From assembly GCF_004307995.1 (NCBI RefSeq), contig NZ_SIRE01000023.1, forward strand, positions 105,376-169,375: 64,000 nt of DNA, in the 5' to 3' direction. Positions within the stretch are counted from its first letter, which is position 1. The number at the start of each line of letters is the position of its first letter. Below the pieces are notes generated by a model. The model saw nothing but the letters and a program-made list of their open reading frames with translations. It did no database searches and was not told where the DNA came from. Position numbers and translations under genes: made by a program. Below are positions 33,608-42,240 of this stretch, piece after piece. Source of the DNA: Paenibacillus thalictri (GTDB taxonomy: Bacteria; Bacillota; Bacilli; Paenibacillales; NBRC-103111).

Positions 33608-33630
33608 TATACGAGAGCTTGCCTTAAAAT
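33602..33630 (+). promoter_or_regulatory. Sigma-A promoter of the amidotransferase-amt operon
   Basis: TTGACA (33602-33607), 17-base spacer, TAAAAT (33625-33630). The predicted start is near 33637, about 93 bp before the first gene. Confidence 0.78.
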
Positions 33631-33729
33631 ACGGACATAGCCGAAAATCAACCAATAGTACTTTTTGCAGTAATTCAGCATTCCACAAGGCTTTAAAATG
33701 GCATTTTGTTGCAGAAAAGGGGGGTTTTA

Positions 33730-34410
33730 TTGCGAGTATTGCTTCTGAGGCACTTCCGTTTCGATGATACGTCAGCTATTATATCATGGATTAGGAAGAA
33801 TCACTACATTGAAACGATGCTGCACCCCGCTGAAGATGACCCTCTTCCCGAACTCGATACGCTGGATATGCTGATTGTGTTAGGCGGACCGATGAGCGCA
33901 TATGACGAGGCTGGACATCCTTGGCTGCGTGAAGAGAAGCAGTTTATCAAAGCAGCGGTGGAGGCGGGCAAAAAAGTGCTTGGCATCTGCTTGGGCGCTC
34001 AACTGATGGCTGAAGCGCTGGGCGGCAAAGTGTACCGGAATACGCAGAAAGAGATCGGCTGGCATCCCGTGCATCGAACGGAAGCCGAACATCCCTTGTT
34101 TGACGGCATACCGGTGCAGTTCCACTCGTTTCAATGGCACGGAGATTGCTTCGATCTTCCGCCAGACGCGCTTCCGTTGGCTTATTCCGCTGCCTGTCAA
34201 ACCCAGGCTTTCGCTTACGGCAAGCACGCGCTGGGGCTGCAGTTTCATTTGGAAACGACACCCGCTTGTATGGAAACAATGCTGGAGAAGTGGACGGCGG
34301 AACTGGTTGACGCCCCCTATATTCAAAAGGCGGGACAAATTTTGGCACAAGCGTCCCGGAGCGAGGAATCACACCGGATGCTGAGCGGAATCTTGGATCG
34401 TTTTATATAA
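33730..34410 (+). CDS. Class I glutamine amidotransferase-like protein
   Basis: Cytoplasmic 226-aa protein with the full GATase-I triad: nucleophile Cys87 in LGICLGAQ, then His173 and Glu175 in LQFHLETTP, and the oxyanion-loop LGGPMSAYDE. Enzymes of this stand-alone branch hydrolyse gamma-glutamyl amides or pass ammonia to a partner. Start is TTG 33730, because AAAGGGGGG lies 5 bases before it; two further TTG codons upstream have no site. It is followed after 28 bp by the ammonium transporter gene, and both lie behind a GlnR/TnrA box, which suggests use of glutamine-type amides under nitrogen shortage. Confidence 0.87.
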   Translation: MRVLLLRHFRFDDTSAIISWIRKNHYIETMLHPAEDDPLPELDTLDMLIVLGGPMSAYDEAGHPWLREEKQFIKAAVEAGKKVLGICLGAQLMAEALGGKVYRNTQKEIGWHPVHRTEAEHPLFDGIPVQFHSFQWHGDCFDLPPDALPLAYSAACQTQAFAYGKHALGLQFHLETTPACMETMLEKWTAELVDAPYIQKAGQILAQASRSEESHRMLSGILDRFI

Positions 34411-34438
34411 AAAAACTAACGGAAGTGAGGCCATCATT

Positions 34439-35701
34439 ATGGAAATAGGTGTAAATGGGATTTGGACGATACTAGGCGCTATACTCGTTTTATTTATGCA
34501 ATGCGGATTCATTATGCTGGAGGCCGGATCGACACGCATGAAAAACGCCGGCCACGTTGCCGGTAAAACGATATTTACGGTAGGCATCGTGTCACTTGTA
34601 TTTTGGGCTGTCGGTTATGCACTGATTTTCGGCAGTAAAGGCGGATCGTTGATCGGCTGGGGCGACTATTTCGGATTTGATCTAAAAACCGTGCCGGAAG
34701 GCAGCAATGTTGCACCAACGGTGATGTTTTTGTTCCAATTGGCATTTGCCGCTATCTCGATGTCGGTAGCCTGGGGCGGCTTTGCTGAGAGAGCGAAGCT
34801 GTCGGCATATCTGATTTTCGCAGTGCTGTTCTCGGTTGTCGTTTATCCGGTGATCGCACATTGGATTTGGGGCGGGGGCTGGCTGGCCGAGCATGGCAAA
34901 CAAGACTTCGCCGGATCTACGGTGGTGCATCTGACCGGCGCGATGGCCGCTTTTGCCGCCACACTGCTCTTAAAGCCGCGGACTGGCAAATATAACAAAA
35001 ACGGAACTCCAAATGAGATTCCGGGCCATAACCAAGTATTCACTACACTTGGCGTGATGATTCTTTGGGTCGGCTGGTTCGGTTTCAACGCAGGCAGCAC
35101 GATTACGGTCGGCGACGGCAGCTTCTTCGGATTTGTCGCCGTCAATACCCAACTCGGCGCAGCAGCCGGCGCCGTTGCGGCATTGCTGATCGCTTGGATG
35201 TTTACCGGCAAAGCCGACTTGTCGGTAATGCTCAACGGCGCGCTGGCCGGGCTTGTCGCCATTACCGCTTCTTGCGCCTTCGTTGAATCTTGGGCGGCCA
35301 TCGTGATCGGGCTTGTGGCAGGCATCGTTGTTGTCATCAGCATGAGAACATTCGAGAAACTGCGTGTGGACGATCCGATCTACGCCTTGTCCGCACATGG
35401 CACCGCGGGTGTATGGGGAACGCTCTCCAATGGATTGTTCGCCACTCCGGAGCTGGCCGAGAAGGTCGGCGTGGGTAAAGCCGGCTTGTTCTATGGCGGA
35501 GGATTCGAGCAACTGGGCGTTCAAGCGCTGGGTGTCGTCGCTTGCGGCGCATTTGCTTTCGCGGTATCCTACCTGATCTTGTTTGTGATGAAAAAGACAA
35601 TGGGCATTCGCGTGACGGAAGAGGAAGAATTGATCGGCCTCGATCTCAGCGAACACGGCTCTTATGGTTACCCGGAGCAAATGAAAGCAGTTCAACATTA
35701 A
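34439..35701 (+). CDS. amtB: Ammonium transporter Amt
   Basis: Membrane ammonium channel, 420 aa, eleven helices, trimeric in the family. The pore twin-His are His164 (GSTVVHLTGAMA) and His320 (YALSAHGTAGVWG); the Phe gate segment FQLAFAAISMSVAWGGFAERAK and FGFNAGST are also present. The usual partner gene glnK (PII) does not follow: the gene is closed by a strong terminator, so regulation by PII would need a copy elsewhere. A GAGG site precedes the ATG. Confidence 0.95.
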   Translation: MEIGVNGIWTILGAILVLFMQCGFIMLEAGSTRMKNAGHVAGKTIFTVGIVSLVFWAVGYALIFGSKGGSLIGWGDYFGFDLKTVPEGSNVAPTVMFLFQLAFAAISMSVAWGGFAERAKLSAYLIFAVLFSVVVYPVIAHWIWGGGWLAEHGKQDFAGSTVVHLTGAMAAFAATLLLKPRTGKYNKNGTPNEIPGHNQVFTTLGVMILWVGWFGFNAGSTITVGDGSFFGFVAVNTQLGAAAGAVAALLIAWMFTGKADLSVMLNGALAGLVAITASCAFVESWAAIVIGLVAGIVVVISMRTFEKLRVDDPIYALSAHGTAGVWGTLSNGLFATPELAEKVGVGKAGLFYGGGFEQLGVQALGVVACGAFAFAVSYLILFVMKKTMGIRVTEEEELIGLDLSEHGSYGYPEQMKAVQH

Positions 35702-35702
35702 A

Positions 35703-35739
35703 AAAGCGATCGCCGCACAACCATGCGGCGATCTTTTTG
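35703..35739 (+). terminator. Terminator of the amt operon
   Basis: Perfect stem GATCGCCGC (35708-35716) / GCGGCGATC (35725-35733) followed by five T. Confidence 0.93.
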
Positions 35740-35774
35740 CATCCATCGAAGAAAAACGGCGGAAGAGCCGGTTC

Positions 35775-36545
35775 CTACTGCTTGCCGAATGAGATTTCTT
35801 GCCGCGTCCAATTCGTGTATTTGTAAGCTTCCGCGATCCCCCACTGGCTGACCCGCTCTTTCGGGACCTTTTTTAATATCAGCTCCGCAGTAAATGATGG
35901 CTCAAACAGTGACGGCGTGACTTGAATCCGGCCGGCATCGGCCCATTCGGCCCTCCACCTTCCTTCATCTTCCGTTTGGCCGAGTTCAGGGTACTGAAAA
36001 CCGTCCTTATACTTAGGGTACTCCGCTTCTTTGGGCACCCCGGGTTCATTCAAGCAAACATATAAAGAGAGTTCGTCACATAATTGCAAAATCTGAAAGT
36101 GCTTGCGCACCAACTCCTCATCCACTCTGATGCGGTTTCGGATCCGCTCTTGCCGTTGTGTCTCGTATGCCATAAAGTCGACGCAAAACGGATGTGTGGA
36201 ATGGCGAATATGCTGAAATGAGCTGTAATGCAGGCTGCATAGAAGCCCTGCGTACTCATCGAGCCGTTCGGTTTCGTCGATGCCATAGCGGTACAAGATC
36301 AATTTAGGCGGGAGCGGATAATCGGTAAACGAAAACGGCGCCATATCCCGATCATTCCACACCGGTGTCTCATCCAGCCGAATCCAGCCCCGATCGTGCT
36401 CATATACAGCCCTTAGCACACTTTCGACGTACGTATCGCCTCCATAAAAACGCCTCTCGATATGCTGCGCAATATCGCCCGATAAATGAGCATGATCATG
36501 CTGTGCAACCATAATGAACTCGCTTGCCGTCTCGCGAACAATCAT
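35775..36545 (-). CDS. DUF3891 family protein
   Basis: Cytoplasmic 256-aa protein of the DUF3891 family. The signature N-terminus MIVRETASEFIMVAQHDHAHLSGDIA holds an Asp/His cluster, and a second His/Asp set is in VYEHDRGWIRLDETP, so a metal-binding site is likely. No activity is known for the family. It begins 36 bp after the VOC gene stop, so the two could be one unit. AGGAGC site. Confidence 0.88.
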   Translation of the reverse strand: MIVRETASEFIMVAQHDHAHLSGDIAQHIERRFYGGDTYVESVLRAVYEHDRGWIRLDETPVWNDRDMAPFSFTDYPLPPKLILYRYGIDETERLDEYAGLLCSLHYSSFQHIRHSTHPFCVDFMAYETQRQERIRNRIRVDEELVRKHFQILQLCDELSLYVCLNEPGVPKEAEYPKYKDGFQYPELGQTEDEGRWRAEWADAGRIQVTPSLFEPSFTAELILKKVPKERVSQWGIAEAYKYTNWTRQEISFGKQ

Positions 36546-36580
36546 CCACTCCCGCTCCTTTCCTTCTACCGAATGGCCTA

Positions 36581-36937
36581 TTACGCCAAAGCTTTTTTTA
36601 ACTCAATGCGGTTCCCTTCCGGATCGACGATCACACCAATCGTCCCCCAATCAAACACGCGGACCGTAACATCAACGCCGCGGTCCCGGATCTCCTCAAC
36701 GGCTTGCTCAAAGGGATCGACATCAAGCCGAATAATGACGGGGTTTTGAGCTTTGGTCTTTTCACGGTCCGAAGCCACTCCGCGGTCTTCCAGCATCAGG
36801 TAGCTGCCGCCGAAATCAAGAATAGCCAAATCGGCCTTGCGTTGTCTTAAGGGCAAACCCAGCTTGGAAGTGTAGAATGCCAACCCCTCTTCAAACCTCT
36901 CCATAAAAACAATAAGTCCCGATTCCTTGATGTTCAT
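36581..36937 (-). CDS. VOC (glyoxalase/bleomycin-resistance fold) protein
   Basis: Single vicinal-oxygen-chelate module of 118 aa with two beta-alpha-beta-beta-beta repeats: ...FEEGLAFYTSKLGLPLRQRKADLAILDFGGSYLMLED and FEQAVEEIRDRGVDVTVRVFDWGTIGVIVDPEGNRIELKK. The Glu near the end (RIEL) is the usual metal ligand. Function within the family (glyoxalase, dioxygenase or resistance protein) cannot be told. Start ATG 36937 lies 8 bases after GGATGG; the ATG at 36949 would lie directly on that site. Confidence 0.88.
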   Translation of the reverse strand: MNIKESGLIVFMERFEEGLAFYTSKLGLPLRQRKADLAILDFGGSYLMLEDRGVASDREKTKAQNPVIIRLDVDPFEQAVEEIRDRGVDVTVRVFDWGTIGVIVDPEGNRIELKKALA

Positions 36938-37015
36938 AACGTTCACCATCCTTTGGCATATTTATACTTATTATATATTTATGTTTATTATATATCCATC
37001 ATAAATTCCACTTTT

Positions 37016-37066
37016 TGAAAAAAATAAAAAGCCAACCTGCGCTGGAAGCGTCCCGATTGGCTTTGT
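37016..37066 (-). terminator. Terminator of the Tat/dehydrogenase operon
   Basis: Stem AAAGCCAA / TTGGCTTT (37028-37035 with 37057-37064) with an inner CGCT/AGCG arm, followed by a T-rich run on the minus strand. Confidence 0.75.
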
Positions 37067-37086
37067 TTCTTATCTCTTTCGCTGCA

Positions 37087-37293
37087 TCACAGCAGCTTCT
37101 TCGGTTCCTCAACCGCCGTGCGTTCCGCCGGCGTCACTTCAGCTTCGTCCACAATACCACGTGTGGAATTGCGGAATTCGCGGAGCGTATCGCCAAACGC
37201 CCGGCCCAATTGCGGCAGCTTCGAGGGCCCGAACAAAATCAAAGCAATAGCCAAGATGAGCAGCAGCCCGGATACTCCAATATTGTTAAACAT
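37087..37293 (-). CDS. tatA: Twin-arginine translocase subunit TatA
   Basis: TatA/E-type pore subunit of 68 aa: one N-terminal membrane helix (GVSGLLLILAIALILFG), the FGPSKLPQLGRAFGDTL hinge and amphipathic helix, then an acidic tail. ATG 37293 has AGAGGAGG upstream; a start at 37314 would put residues before the helix and lacks a site. Last gene of the operon with tatC and the two dehydrogenase genes. Confidence 0.94.
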   Translation of the reverse strand: MFNNIGVSGLLLILAIALILFGPSKLPQLGRAFGDTLREFRNSTRGIVDEAEVTPAERTAVEEPKKLL

Positions 37294-37381
37294 CCAATTT
37301 CCTCCTCTCTGCAACTTTATTTGTACTTCTAGCGGATACGTCTATCGCGTTGCCTTCATCGCCTCCAACCTCCGGCGGGAC

Positions 37382-38104
37382 TTAAGCCGACCTCTCCTGC
37401 ATGGCCCGCCACTGTCTGCCGGAAATAAACACGCTGATTTCAAACAACAGAATCAATGGAACGGTCACGGAGAGATGTGAAACCATATCGGGCGGCGAGA
37501 TGCACGAACCGATAATGGCCAAGGTAAGGTATGCGTATTTTCGCGCCATTTTTAAGCTGGACGGCGTCACGATCCCGATTTTCGTCAGGAACAACACAAT
37601 CACCGGCAATTCGAAAGCAATGGCCATCGGGAATACCAGCTCGAACAGAAACGAGAAATATCTGTCGATACCGTATGTTTCCACCGCCCCGACCGTCTTG
37701 TTCATTTGCTTCATAAACCGCAGCATCATCGGAAATACGACCCAATAGCTGAAAGCTACGCCGCTTAAAAACAGCAGGAAAGCTGCCGGAATATACGGCA
37801 ACGTGCTTTTCGCCTCGTGTTCGGTCAATCCGGGACGCACGAACACCCATACCTGGTACAGCAGCACGGGAACGGTGAACAGCAGCGAGAACAGCAGCGC
37901 ACATTTCATGTAGATCAGCAGCCCGTCCGTAAATGCAAACACGTTCCATTGGATGTCATGCGCATTAGGCTGCGATTTAATGAAACGGAGAATGGCCGGG
38001 GATACATACAACCCGATGCAAAGCATCCCCAGAAACCACCCCGCCACTATGACAAGACGTTTTCTTACTTCCGATAAATGTCCAATCCACTCTTCCTGCT
38101 CCAC
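37382..38104 (-). CDS. tatC: Twin-arginine translocase subunit TatC
   Basis: Six-helix receptor for Tat signal peptides, 240 aa. Family motifs are the N-terminal WIGHLSEVRKRL, the FVRPGLTEHE loop, AFSYWVVFPMMLRFM and LFLTKIGIVTPSSLKMARKYAYL. Start GTG 38104 has GGAGAG close upstream and places the N-terminus as in other TatC proteins; a TTG at 38131 has no site. With tatA it makes a minimal TatAC system of the Bacillus kind. It directly follows the genes of a Tat-dependent dehydrogenase. Confidence 0.93.
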   Translation of the reverse strand: MEQEEWIGHLSEVRKRLVIVAGWFLGMLCIGLYVSPAILRFIKSQPNAHDIQWNVFAFTDGLLIYMKCALLFSLLFTVPVLLYQVWVFVRPGLTEHEAKSTLPYIPAAFLLFLSGVAFSYWVVFPMMLRFMKQMNKTVGAVETYGIDRYFSFLFELVFPMAIAFELPVIVLFLTKIGIVTPSSLKMARKYAYLTLAIIGSCISPPDMVSHLSVTVPLILLFEISVFISGRQWRAMQERSA

Positions 38105-38141
38105 ATACTCTCTCCGTTCATTGAAGGGCAAGCTTTAGGGT

Positions 38142-39863
38142 TTACACCAGCATGCCGCCCTGTTTGATATATTTGGAAATGCCTTCTGCCGTCCGGTAGG
38201 CCAACGCGCCGACGGTCGCCGTCGGATTGTAGCCGCTGTTGTGTGCAAACGCCGAGGCCCCAACAACAAACACATTTTCCGCATCCCACATTTGCATAAA
38301 GGAATTGACTGCGGAAGTGGACGGATCGGCCCCCATAATGACGCCGCCGGTATTGTGTGTCGATTGGTAAGGGACGATATTATACGGGCCCAACTGGTCG
38401 TTGGAGCCCACCGTTGTCGGCTTCATCGCTTTCATAATATCCGCCGCTTTGCCGGCCACGAATTTAATCATTTGCCGGTCCTGCTCTTCGAAGTCGAATG
38501 TCAAGCGGATCAGCGGCTGCCCGTAAGCATCTTTGTACGTCGGGTCCAAATCGAGATAATGATGTTTCCACGGCAAGCTGCTGCCCTGACACGAAACGGA
38601 AAGCATGCTGTTTGCGTATTTGATCGACTTCTGTTTAAAATCCTTGCCCCAAGACGGCGTCCCCTTCGGTACCGAATTATTCTGAATCGGCCGCTGCCCC
38701 GTCTGCGAGATGCGGATGCCCGCGCCGTGCAGGAAACTCAGGTTGGTGTGGTCGAAGTTGTCCCCGTTGAAATCGGGGATTTCCATGCCCAGCGACCCCG
38801 CTCCGGCAAACAGGTTAAATTCCTTATCGTCATAGAAGCCGGTTGCCGAACCGCCATTGGTCTGGTAACAGTAATTTTTGCCGATAACCCCCGTGCCCGT
38901 AGCCGGATCGTACGGCTTGCCCAGCTTGGAAGCCAGCAGCAGCCGGACATTGCTGAACAAGTAGCTGGCCATCACCACGATGTCAGCCGGCTGCTCGAAC
39001 TCCTCGCCGGTCACCGTATTGATGTACACGACGCCGCTCGCTTTTTTCCCGTCATTTAAAATTTGCGTCACGTTGGAATAGGTGCGAAGCTCAAAGTTGC
39101 CGGATTTCTGCGCTACCGGCAGCACGGTCACCGTGGCGTCCGCTTTCGCTCCGTATTCGCAGCCGAACCGTTCGCAATACCCGCAATATTGGCATGGCGC
39201 ACGAGTAATCCCGTCCGGGTTCGTATACTGCTCTGACAGGTTCGCCGACGGCATCATGTACGGGTGGTAACCCAGACTTTTGGTCGCTTCCTCAAACAGC
39301 TTAAGCGCCGGCGTCTTGATCATCGGTTTGGTCGGGAATGGGCTCGAGCGTTTGCCGACCATCGGGTTCTGCTCTTGATCGCCGGAGATGCCGCACATCT
39401 TCTCGAATTTGTCGAAGTACGGCTCAAGCTCGTCGTAGGTAATGCCCCAATCTTGAATCATCATGCCGTCGGGAATTTTGCTTTTGCCGTATCGTTCGAC
39501 CGTTTTGCTATAAATTTGAAAATCATACGGCAAAAACCGGTACGTTTGCCCATTCCAGTGAATACTGGCTCCGCCCAAACCTTCGCCCAGCAGGAAGGAA
39601 CCGTACTCGCGCATCGGAACGGCGGTCATCTTGTCCGTATTGCGGAAGGTGACCGTTTCCTTCGATAAATCCTGCATCAACGAGAAACGCGAGGCGTAAC
39701 GCAGCTCGTCGTGAACCATCGAATAATCCTGCGTGCCGCGGGGTTTCCCGCGTTCCAAACCGACAACCTTGACGCCCTGCTTCGTTAATTCCGCGGCGAT
39801 GATGCCGCCAAGCCAGCCTACGCCGACGATGACAACCGGGACTTTTGGCAATTTGGTAGCCAT
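38142..39863 (-). CDS. GMC-family FAD dehydrogenase, large subunit (gluconate-2-dehydrogenase type)
   Basis: A 573-aa flavoprotein. FAD-binding GVGWLGG is at residues 14-20, followed by the second motif GLERG. A cysteine cluster CQYCGYCERFGC is of the type that carries a 3Fe-4S cluster in fructose and glucose dehydrogenases. The C-terminal THNTGG and FAHNSGYNPTATVGALAYR segments supply the catalytic His/Asn. It has no signal peptide and should be exported folded together with the Tat-signal subunit 3 encoded just upstream. Start ATG 39863 has AAGAGGA. The substrate (a sugar, sugar acid or alcohol) is not known. Confidence 0.9.
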   Translation of the reverse strand: MATKLPKVPVVIVGVGWLGGIIAAELTKQGVKVVGLERGKPRGTQDYSMVHDELRYASRFSLMQDLSKETVTFRNTDKMTAVPMREYGSFLLGEGLGGASIHWNGQTYRFLPYDFQIYSKTVERYGKSKIPDGMMIQDWGITYDELEPYFDKFEKMCGISGDQEQNPMVGKRSSPFPTKPMIKTPALKLFEEATKSLGYHPYMMPSANLSEQYTNPDGITRAPCQYCGYCERFGCEYGAKADATVTVLPVAQKSGNFELRTYSNVTQILNDGKKASGVVYINTVTGEEFEQPADIVVMASYLFSNVRLLLASKLGKPYDPATGTGVIGKNYCYQTNGGSATGFYDDKEFNLFAGAGSLGMEIPDFNGDNFDHTNLSFLHGAGIRISQTGQRPIQNNSVPKGTPSWGKDFKQKSIKYANSMLSVSCQGSSLPWKHHYLDLDPTYKDAYGQPLIRLTFDFEEQDRQMIKFVAGKAADIMKAMKPTTVGSNDQLGPYNIVPYQSTHNTGGVIMGADPSTSAVNSFMQMWDAENVFVVGASAFAHNSGYNPTATVGALAYRTAEGISKYIKQGGMLV

Positions 39864-39909
39864 GAAGGGATCCTCTTTTCCTTGAATATTCTTAAGTTGC
39901 AAGCTGGCA

Positions 39910-40683
39910 TCAATGTGCGAAATGATCGTGCAAACTGCGCGGCTCCATGGCGACAAACTCGTCTTTCTCCATGATGTTCGAATAGCTCATCTGGTTGCCC
40001 GGGTATTTGCGCATTTTCCAGCCCTGCATATTTTTGTTGCCGCCGTACAGCGGATCGGAATATACCCCTTCCAGCGTCAACTGGCGCAGCAGGTTAAAAA
40101 ACGTTTTTCCCGTGATCCCGTTCACCACCATGATTTCGCCTTTTTCCATGGAGGTGAGAATGGCGTCTTTCTCCGCATCGGCCAATTCGATAAACGATTT
40201 GTTCTGGTATTTCTTCTTGCTTTCTTCTTCCAGAGCCTGAAAACCCATCGTAATCAGCTCATGCCGCGCGATGCTCTGGTAGTCACCTTGCGTCGCTTCC
40301 CCTTTCACAAAAGGCCCCATTCGATATTCATGCGCGTTAACCCCCCACGGGCTAGCCAGTTGGTGGTCGATGTAGAAGGCGACGCCCAGCTCGGCCGCCC
40401 CCGGCCCCAGCTCATCCTTGGGAAAAATCCGTTCTGTCGCCGCTTCCGCGATTTGCAGCTGCTGCTGGGTCATAAACATCGGCGCCTGATTAAAATCTAC
40501 CGAAGCCGGCGCGGGAGCTGCCGGTGTTTCCGGGGCCGGCGTTTCCGTCTTCTTGCGGAATCCGCCCGCGATTGCTCCGCCGATCACACCGCCAACTACA
40601 ACTCCGCCAATGGCCGTTCCCGTATATTTAAGGAAACTGCGCCGTGATCCGCTGGGCGGCTGCTGATTTTGCCTCTCTGCCAT
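39910..40683 (-). CDS. Gluconate 2-dehydrogenase subunit 3 family, Tat-exported
   Basis: Small subunit of the GMC dehydrogenase, 257 aa. The N-terminus has a twin-arginine signal, SRRSFLKYTG at residues 13-22, followed by a Gly/Val-rich hydrophobic stretch with a Gly-rich end, then a Pro/Ala linker. The mature part (FNQAPMFMTQQQLQIAEAATERIFPKDELGPGA...) is the subunit-3 domain. It should carry the cofactor-loaded large subunit through TatAC, encoded in the same operon. AGGAGG precedes the ATG. The gene is divergent from a cytochrome c gene. Confidence 0.9.
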   Translation of the reverse strand: MAERQNQQPPSGSRRSFLKYTGTAIGGVVVGGVIGGAIAGGFRKKTETPAPETPAAPAPASVDFNQAPMFMTQQQLQIAEAATERIFPKDELGPGAAELGVAFYIDHQLASPWGVNAHEYRMGPFVKGEATQGDYQSIARHELITMGFQALEEESKKKYQNKSFIELADAEKDAILTSMEKGEIMVVNGITGKTFFNLLRQLTLEGVYSDPLYGGNKNMQGWKMRKYPGNQMSYSNIMEKDEFVAMEPRSLHDHFAH

Positions 40684-40881
40684 TACCGCTTACCTCCTAG
40701 ATGACTTAAAATGTGCCAAGCAGATATCTAAATATAGGAACTTGCGCCTATTTTGAGCTAAAGCTGGACATATTATGCAAAAAATTTAAAGGTATACGGA
40801 TTGCCCTTCATAAGGTATAAGCCATTGCGCGCCGGGGTATTTTAGAAAAAGCAAATATTATCTTGAAGGAGAAGCATCGCT

Positions 40882-41241
40882 ATGAAAAAATCGTTTATTG
40901 GCCTCACTCTGCTGCTCGCAGTTTCCTTATCGGCATGCGGAAAAAGCACCGCTCCGGCTCCTACGCCGGCGCCCGCCAATCAAGGATCGGGAACGGCGGC
41001 AGGCGGTACTTCCTCGTCGGTGGACGCTCAGGCCGTATTTAAGCAAAACTGCATCAGCTGTCATGGCAGCAACTTGGAGGGCGGCGTCGGACCGAACTTG
41101 CAAAAAATCGGCGGCAAATATTCCAAAGATCAAATCTCCACGCTGGTTAATAGCGGGAAAGGCGCTATGCCAAGCTTCAAGGGACGACTCTCGGACAGCG
41201 AAATCGGCGCACTCGCCGACTGGCTGGCTGCCAAGAAATAA
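40882..41241 (+). CDS. Lipoprotein cytochrome c
   Basis: Membrane-anchored c-type cytochrome on the outside of the cell. Signal peptide with lipobox SLSAC (Cys19), a Pro/Ala linker, haem-binding CISCH at 57-61 and a Met ligand at about Met96 (GKGAMPSF). Total 119 aa, like the small cytochromes c-550/551 of Bacillus. It is divergent from the Tat-exported dehydrogenase operon, 198 bp away, and is the natural electron acceptor for it, passing electrons to a terminal oxidase. AAGGAG precedes the ATG. Confidence 0.92.
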   Translation: MKKSFIGLTLLLAVSLSACGKSTAPAPTPAPANQGSGTAAGGTSSSVDAQAVFKQNCISCHGSNLEGGVGPNLQKIGGKYSKDQISTLVNSGKGAMPSFKGRLSDSEIGALADWLAAKK

Positions 41242-41246
41242 GCAGC

Positions 41247-41299
41247 AAAAGACCCCCTCCGCAGCTCGCCGTACCGGCTCTGCTCAGAGGGGGTCTTAC
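41247..41299. terminator. Bidirectional terminator
   Basis: Perfect 11-bp stem AAGACCCCCTC (41249-41259) / GAGGGGGTCTT (41287-41297) between the converging cytochrome and FhuF genes. Confidence 0.85.
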
Positions 41300-41345
41300 T
41301 TTACCAACAGATTTCTTAATTATATGTTCTATGTTGACCGCTGCA

Positions 41346-42149
41346 TTACACCATTTCGGCACGAAGCGCCTCCATGCGCTCTTCGCGTTCCCGATCGGAC
41401 ATCCGGGGGCACGTGTAACAGAACTTTCCGCCTTCCGTACGATAATAACAGCAGCAGGCCGTTTTCATCCATAATGTTTTATCGGGCTCGCCCGGCTTGC
41501 CGGGGTATATCACGGTCCGCAGTTCCATGTCGAACGGATTGCGCTTCCGTCCGAACACTTCCGGCTCCAGCTTTGTCGTCAGGAAACTCCAGTCGTCTTC
41601 GTACTTTTCACGCAGCAAGCTCGATTCGGCAGAGGAACAGAAGCTGTCGACGGCATATCGGAGCCTGCTCGGAAACAGTCTCCACAGATGTCCGGTATCC
41701 ATACCGCTCACGCGATGAACCGCCTCCACGAATGGCCCAACCTGTTCCCGGTAGAAGCCGGACAGAACCCGCTCACGCCACTCCTCCCGCTTCCCCGGAT
41801 CCGGTCCTTCGAGCAGCCGCATTTCTTTCAACACATAACGGAACTGGCAGTATCCTTCTTCATGCCAGCTCAGCTCCAGCCGCCATCGTTCCGGAGACAG
41901 ATCGATCAGCACATCGTGGGCGACCATATACTGCACTGCTGCGCACAAAGAAGACAAGCGGCCTGTTGCATAAGCTCCCGCGGCCCCTAGGTCGAGCGCT
42001 TTCATCAGCGGCGCATAAACGTCAAGCAGTTCCCGCATGCCTTCATCAGTTGCCAGCAAACTTCCTTCCATAGTGTGCAGACGGTCGCTCCGCACAGCTT
42101 GCGTCACTCCAAACTTCCCATCCATATATGTCAACATACCGGAATTCAT
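41346..42149 (-). CDS. fhuF: Ferric siderophore reductase, FhuF-like 2Fe-2S protein
   Basis: Cytoplasmic iron reductase of 267 aa that releases iron from imported ferric siderophores. The C-terminal cluster motif CC-x10-C-x2-C is seen in ACCCYYRTEGGKFCYTCPRM. The rest is weakly conserved, as usual for this family. ATG 42149 follows AAAGGGTG by 7 bases; a GTG at 42158 would lie on the site. A Fur-like box is 69 bp upstream. It is not linked to the yclNOPQ operon but should work with it. Confidence 0.87.
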   Translation of the reverse strand: MNSGMLTYMDGKFGVTQAVRSDRLHTMEGSLLATDEGMRELLDVYAPLMKALDLGAAGAYATGRLSSLCAAVQYMVAHDVLIDLSPERWRLELSWHEEGYCQFRYVLKEMRLLEGPDPGKREEWRERVLSGFYREQVGPFVEAVHRVSGMDTGHLWRLFPSRLRYAVDSFCSSAESSLLREKYEDDWSFLTTKLEPEVFGRKRNPFDMELRTVIYPGKPGEPDKTLWMKTACCCYYRTEGGKFCYTCPRMSDREREERMEALRAEMV

Positions 42150-42217
42150 GTAACTCACCCTTTATATCGGTTAAGCAAGCAGACCGCATGAACGGTCCGC
42201 CGTGCCGTTACAATAAA

Positions 42218-42232
42218 TGATAATCTTTCTCA
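42218..42232 (-). promoter_or_regulatory. Fur box of fhuF
   Basis: TGATAATCTTTCTCA matches the 7-1-7 Fur consensus at all but two positions. It overlaps nothing else and lies between lysR and fhuF. Confidence 0.65.
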
Positions 42233-42240
42233 ACTCGATG

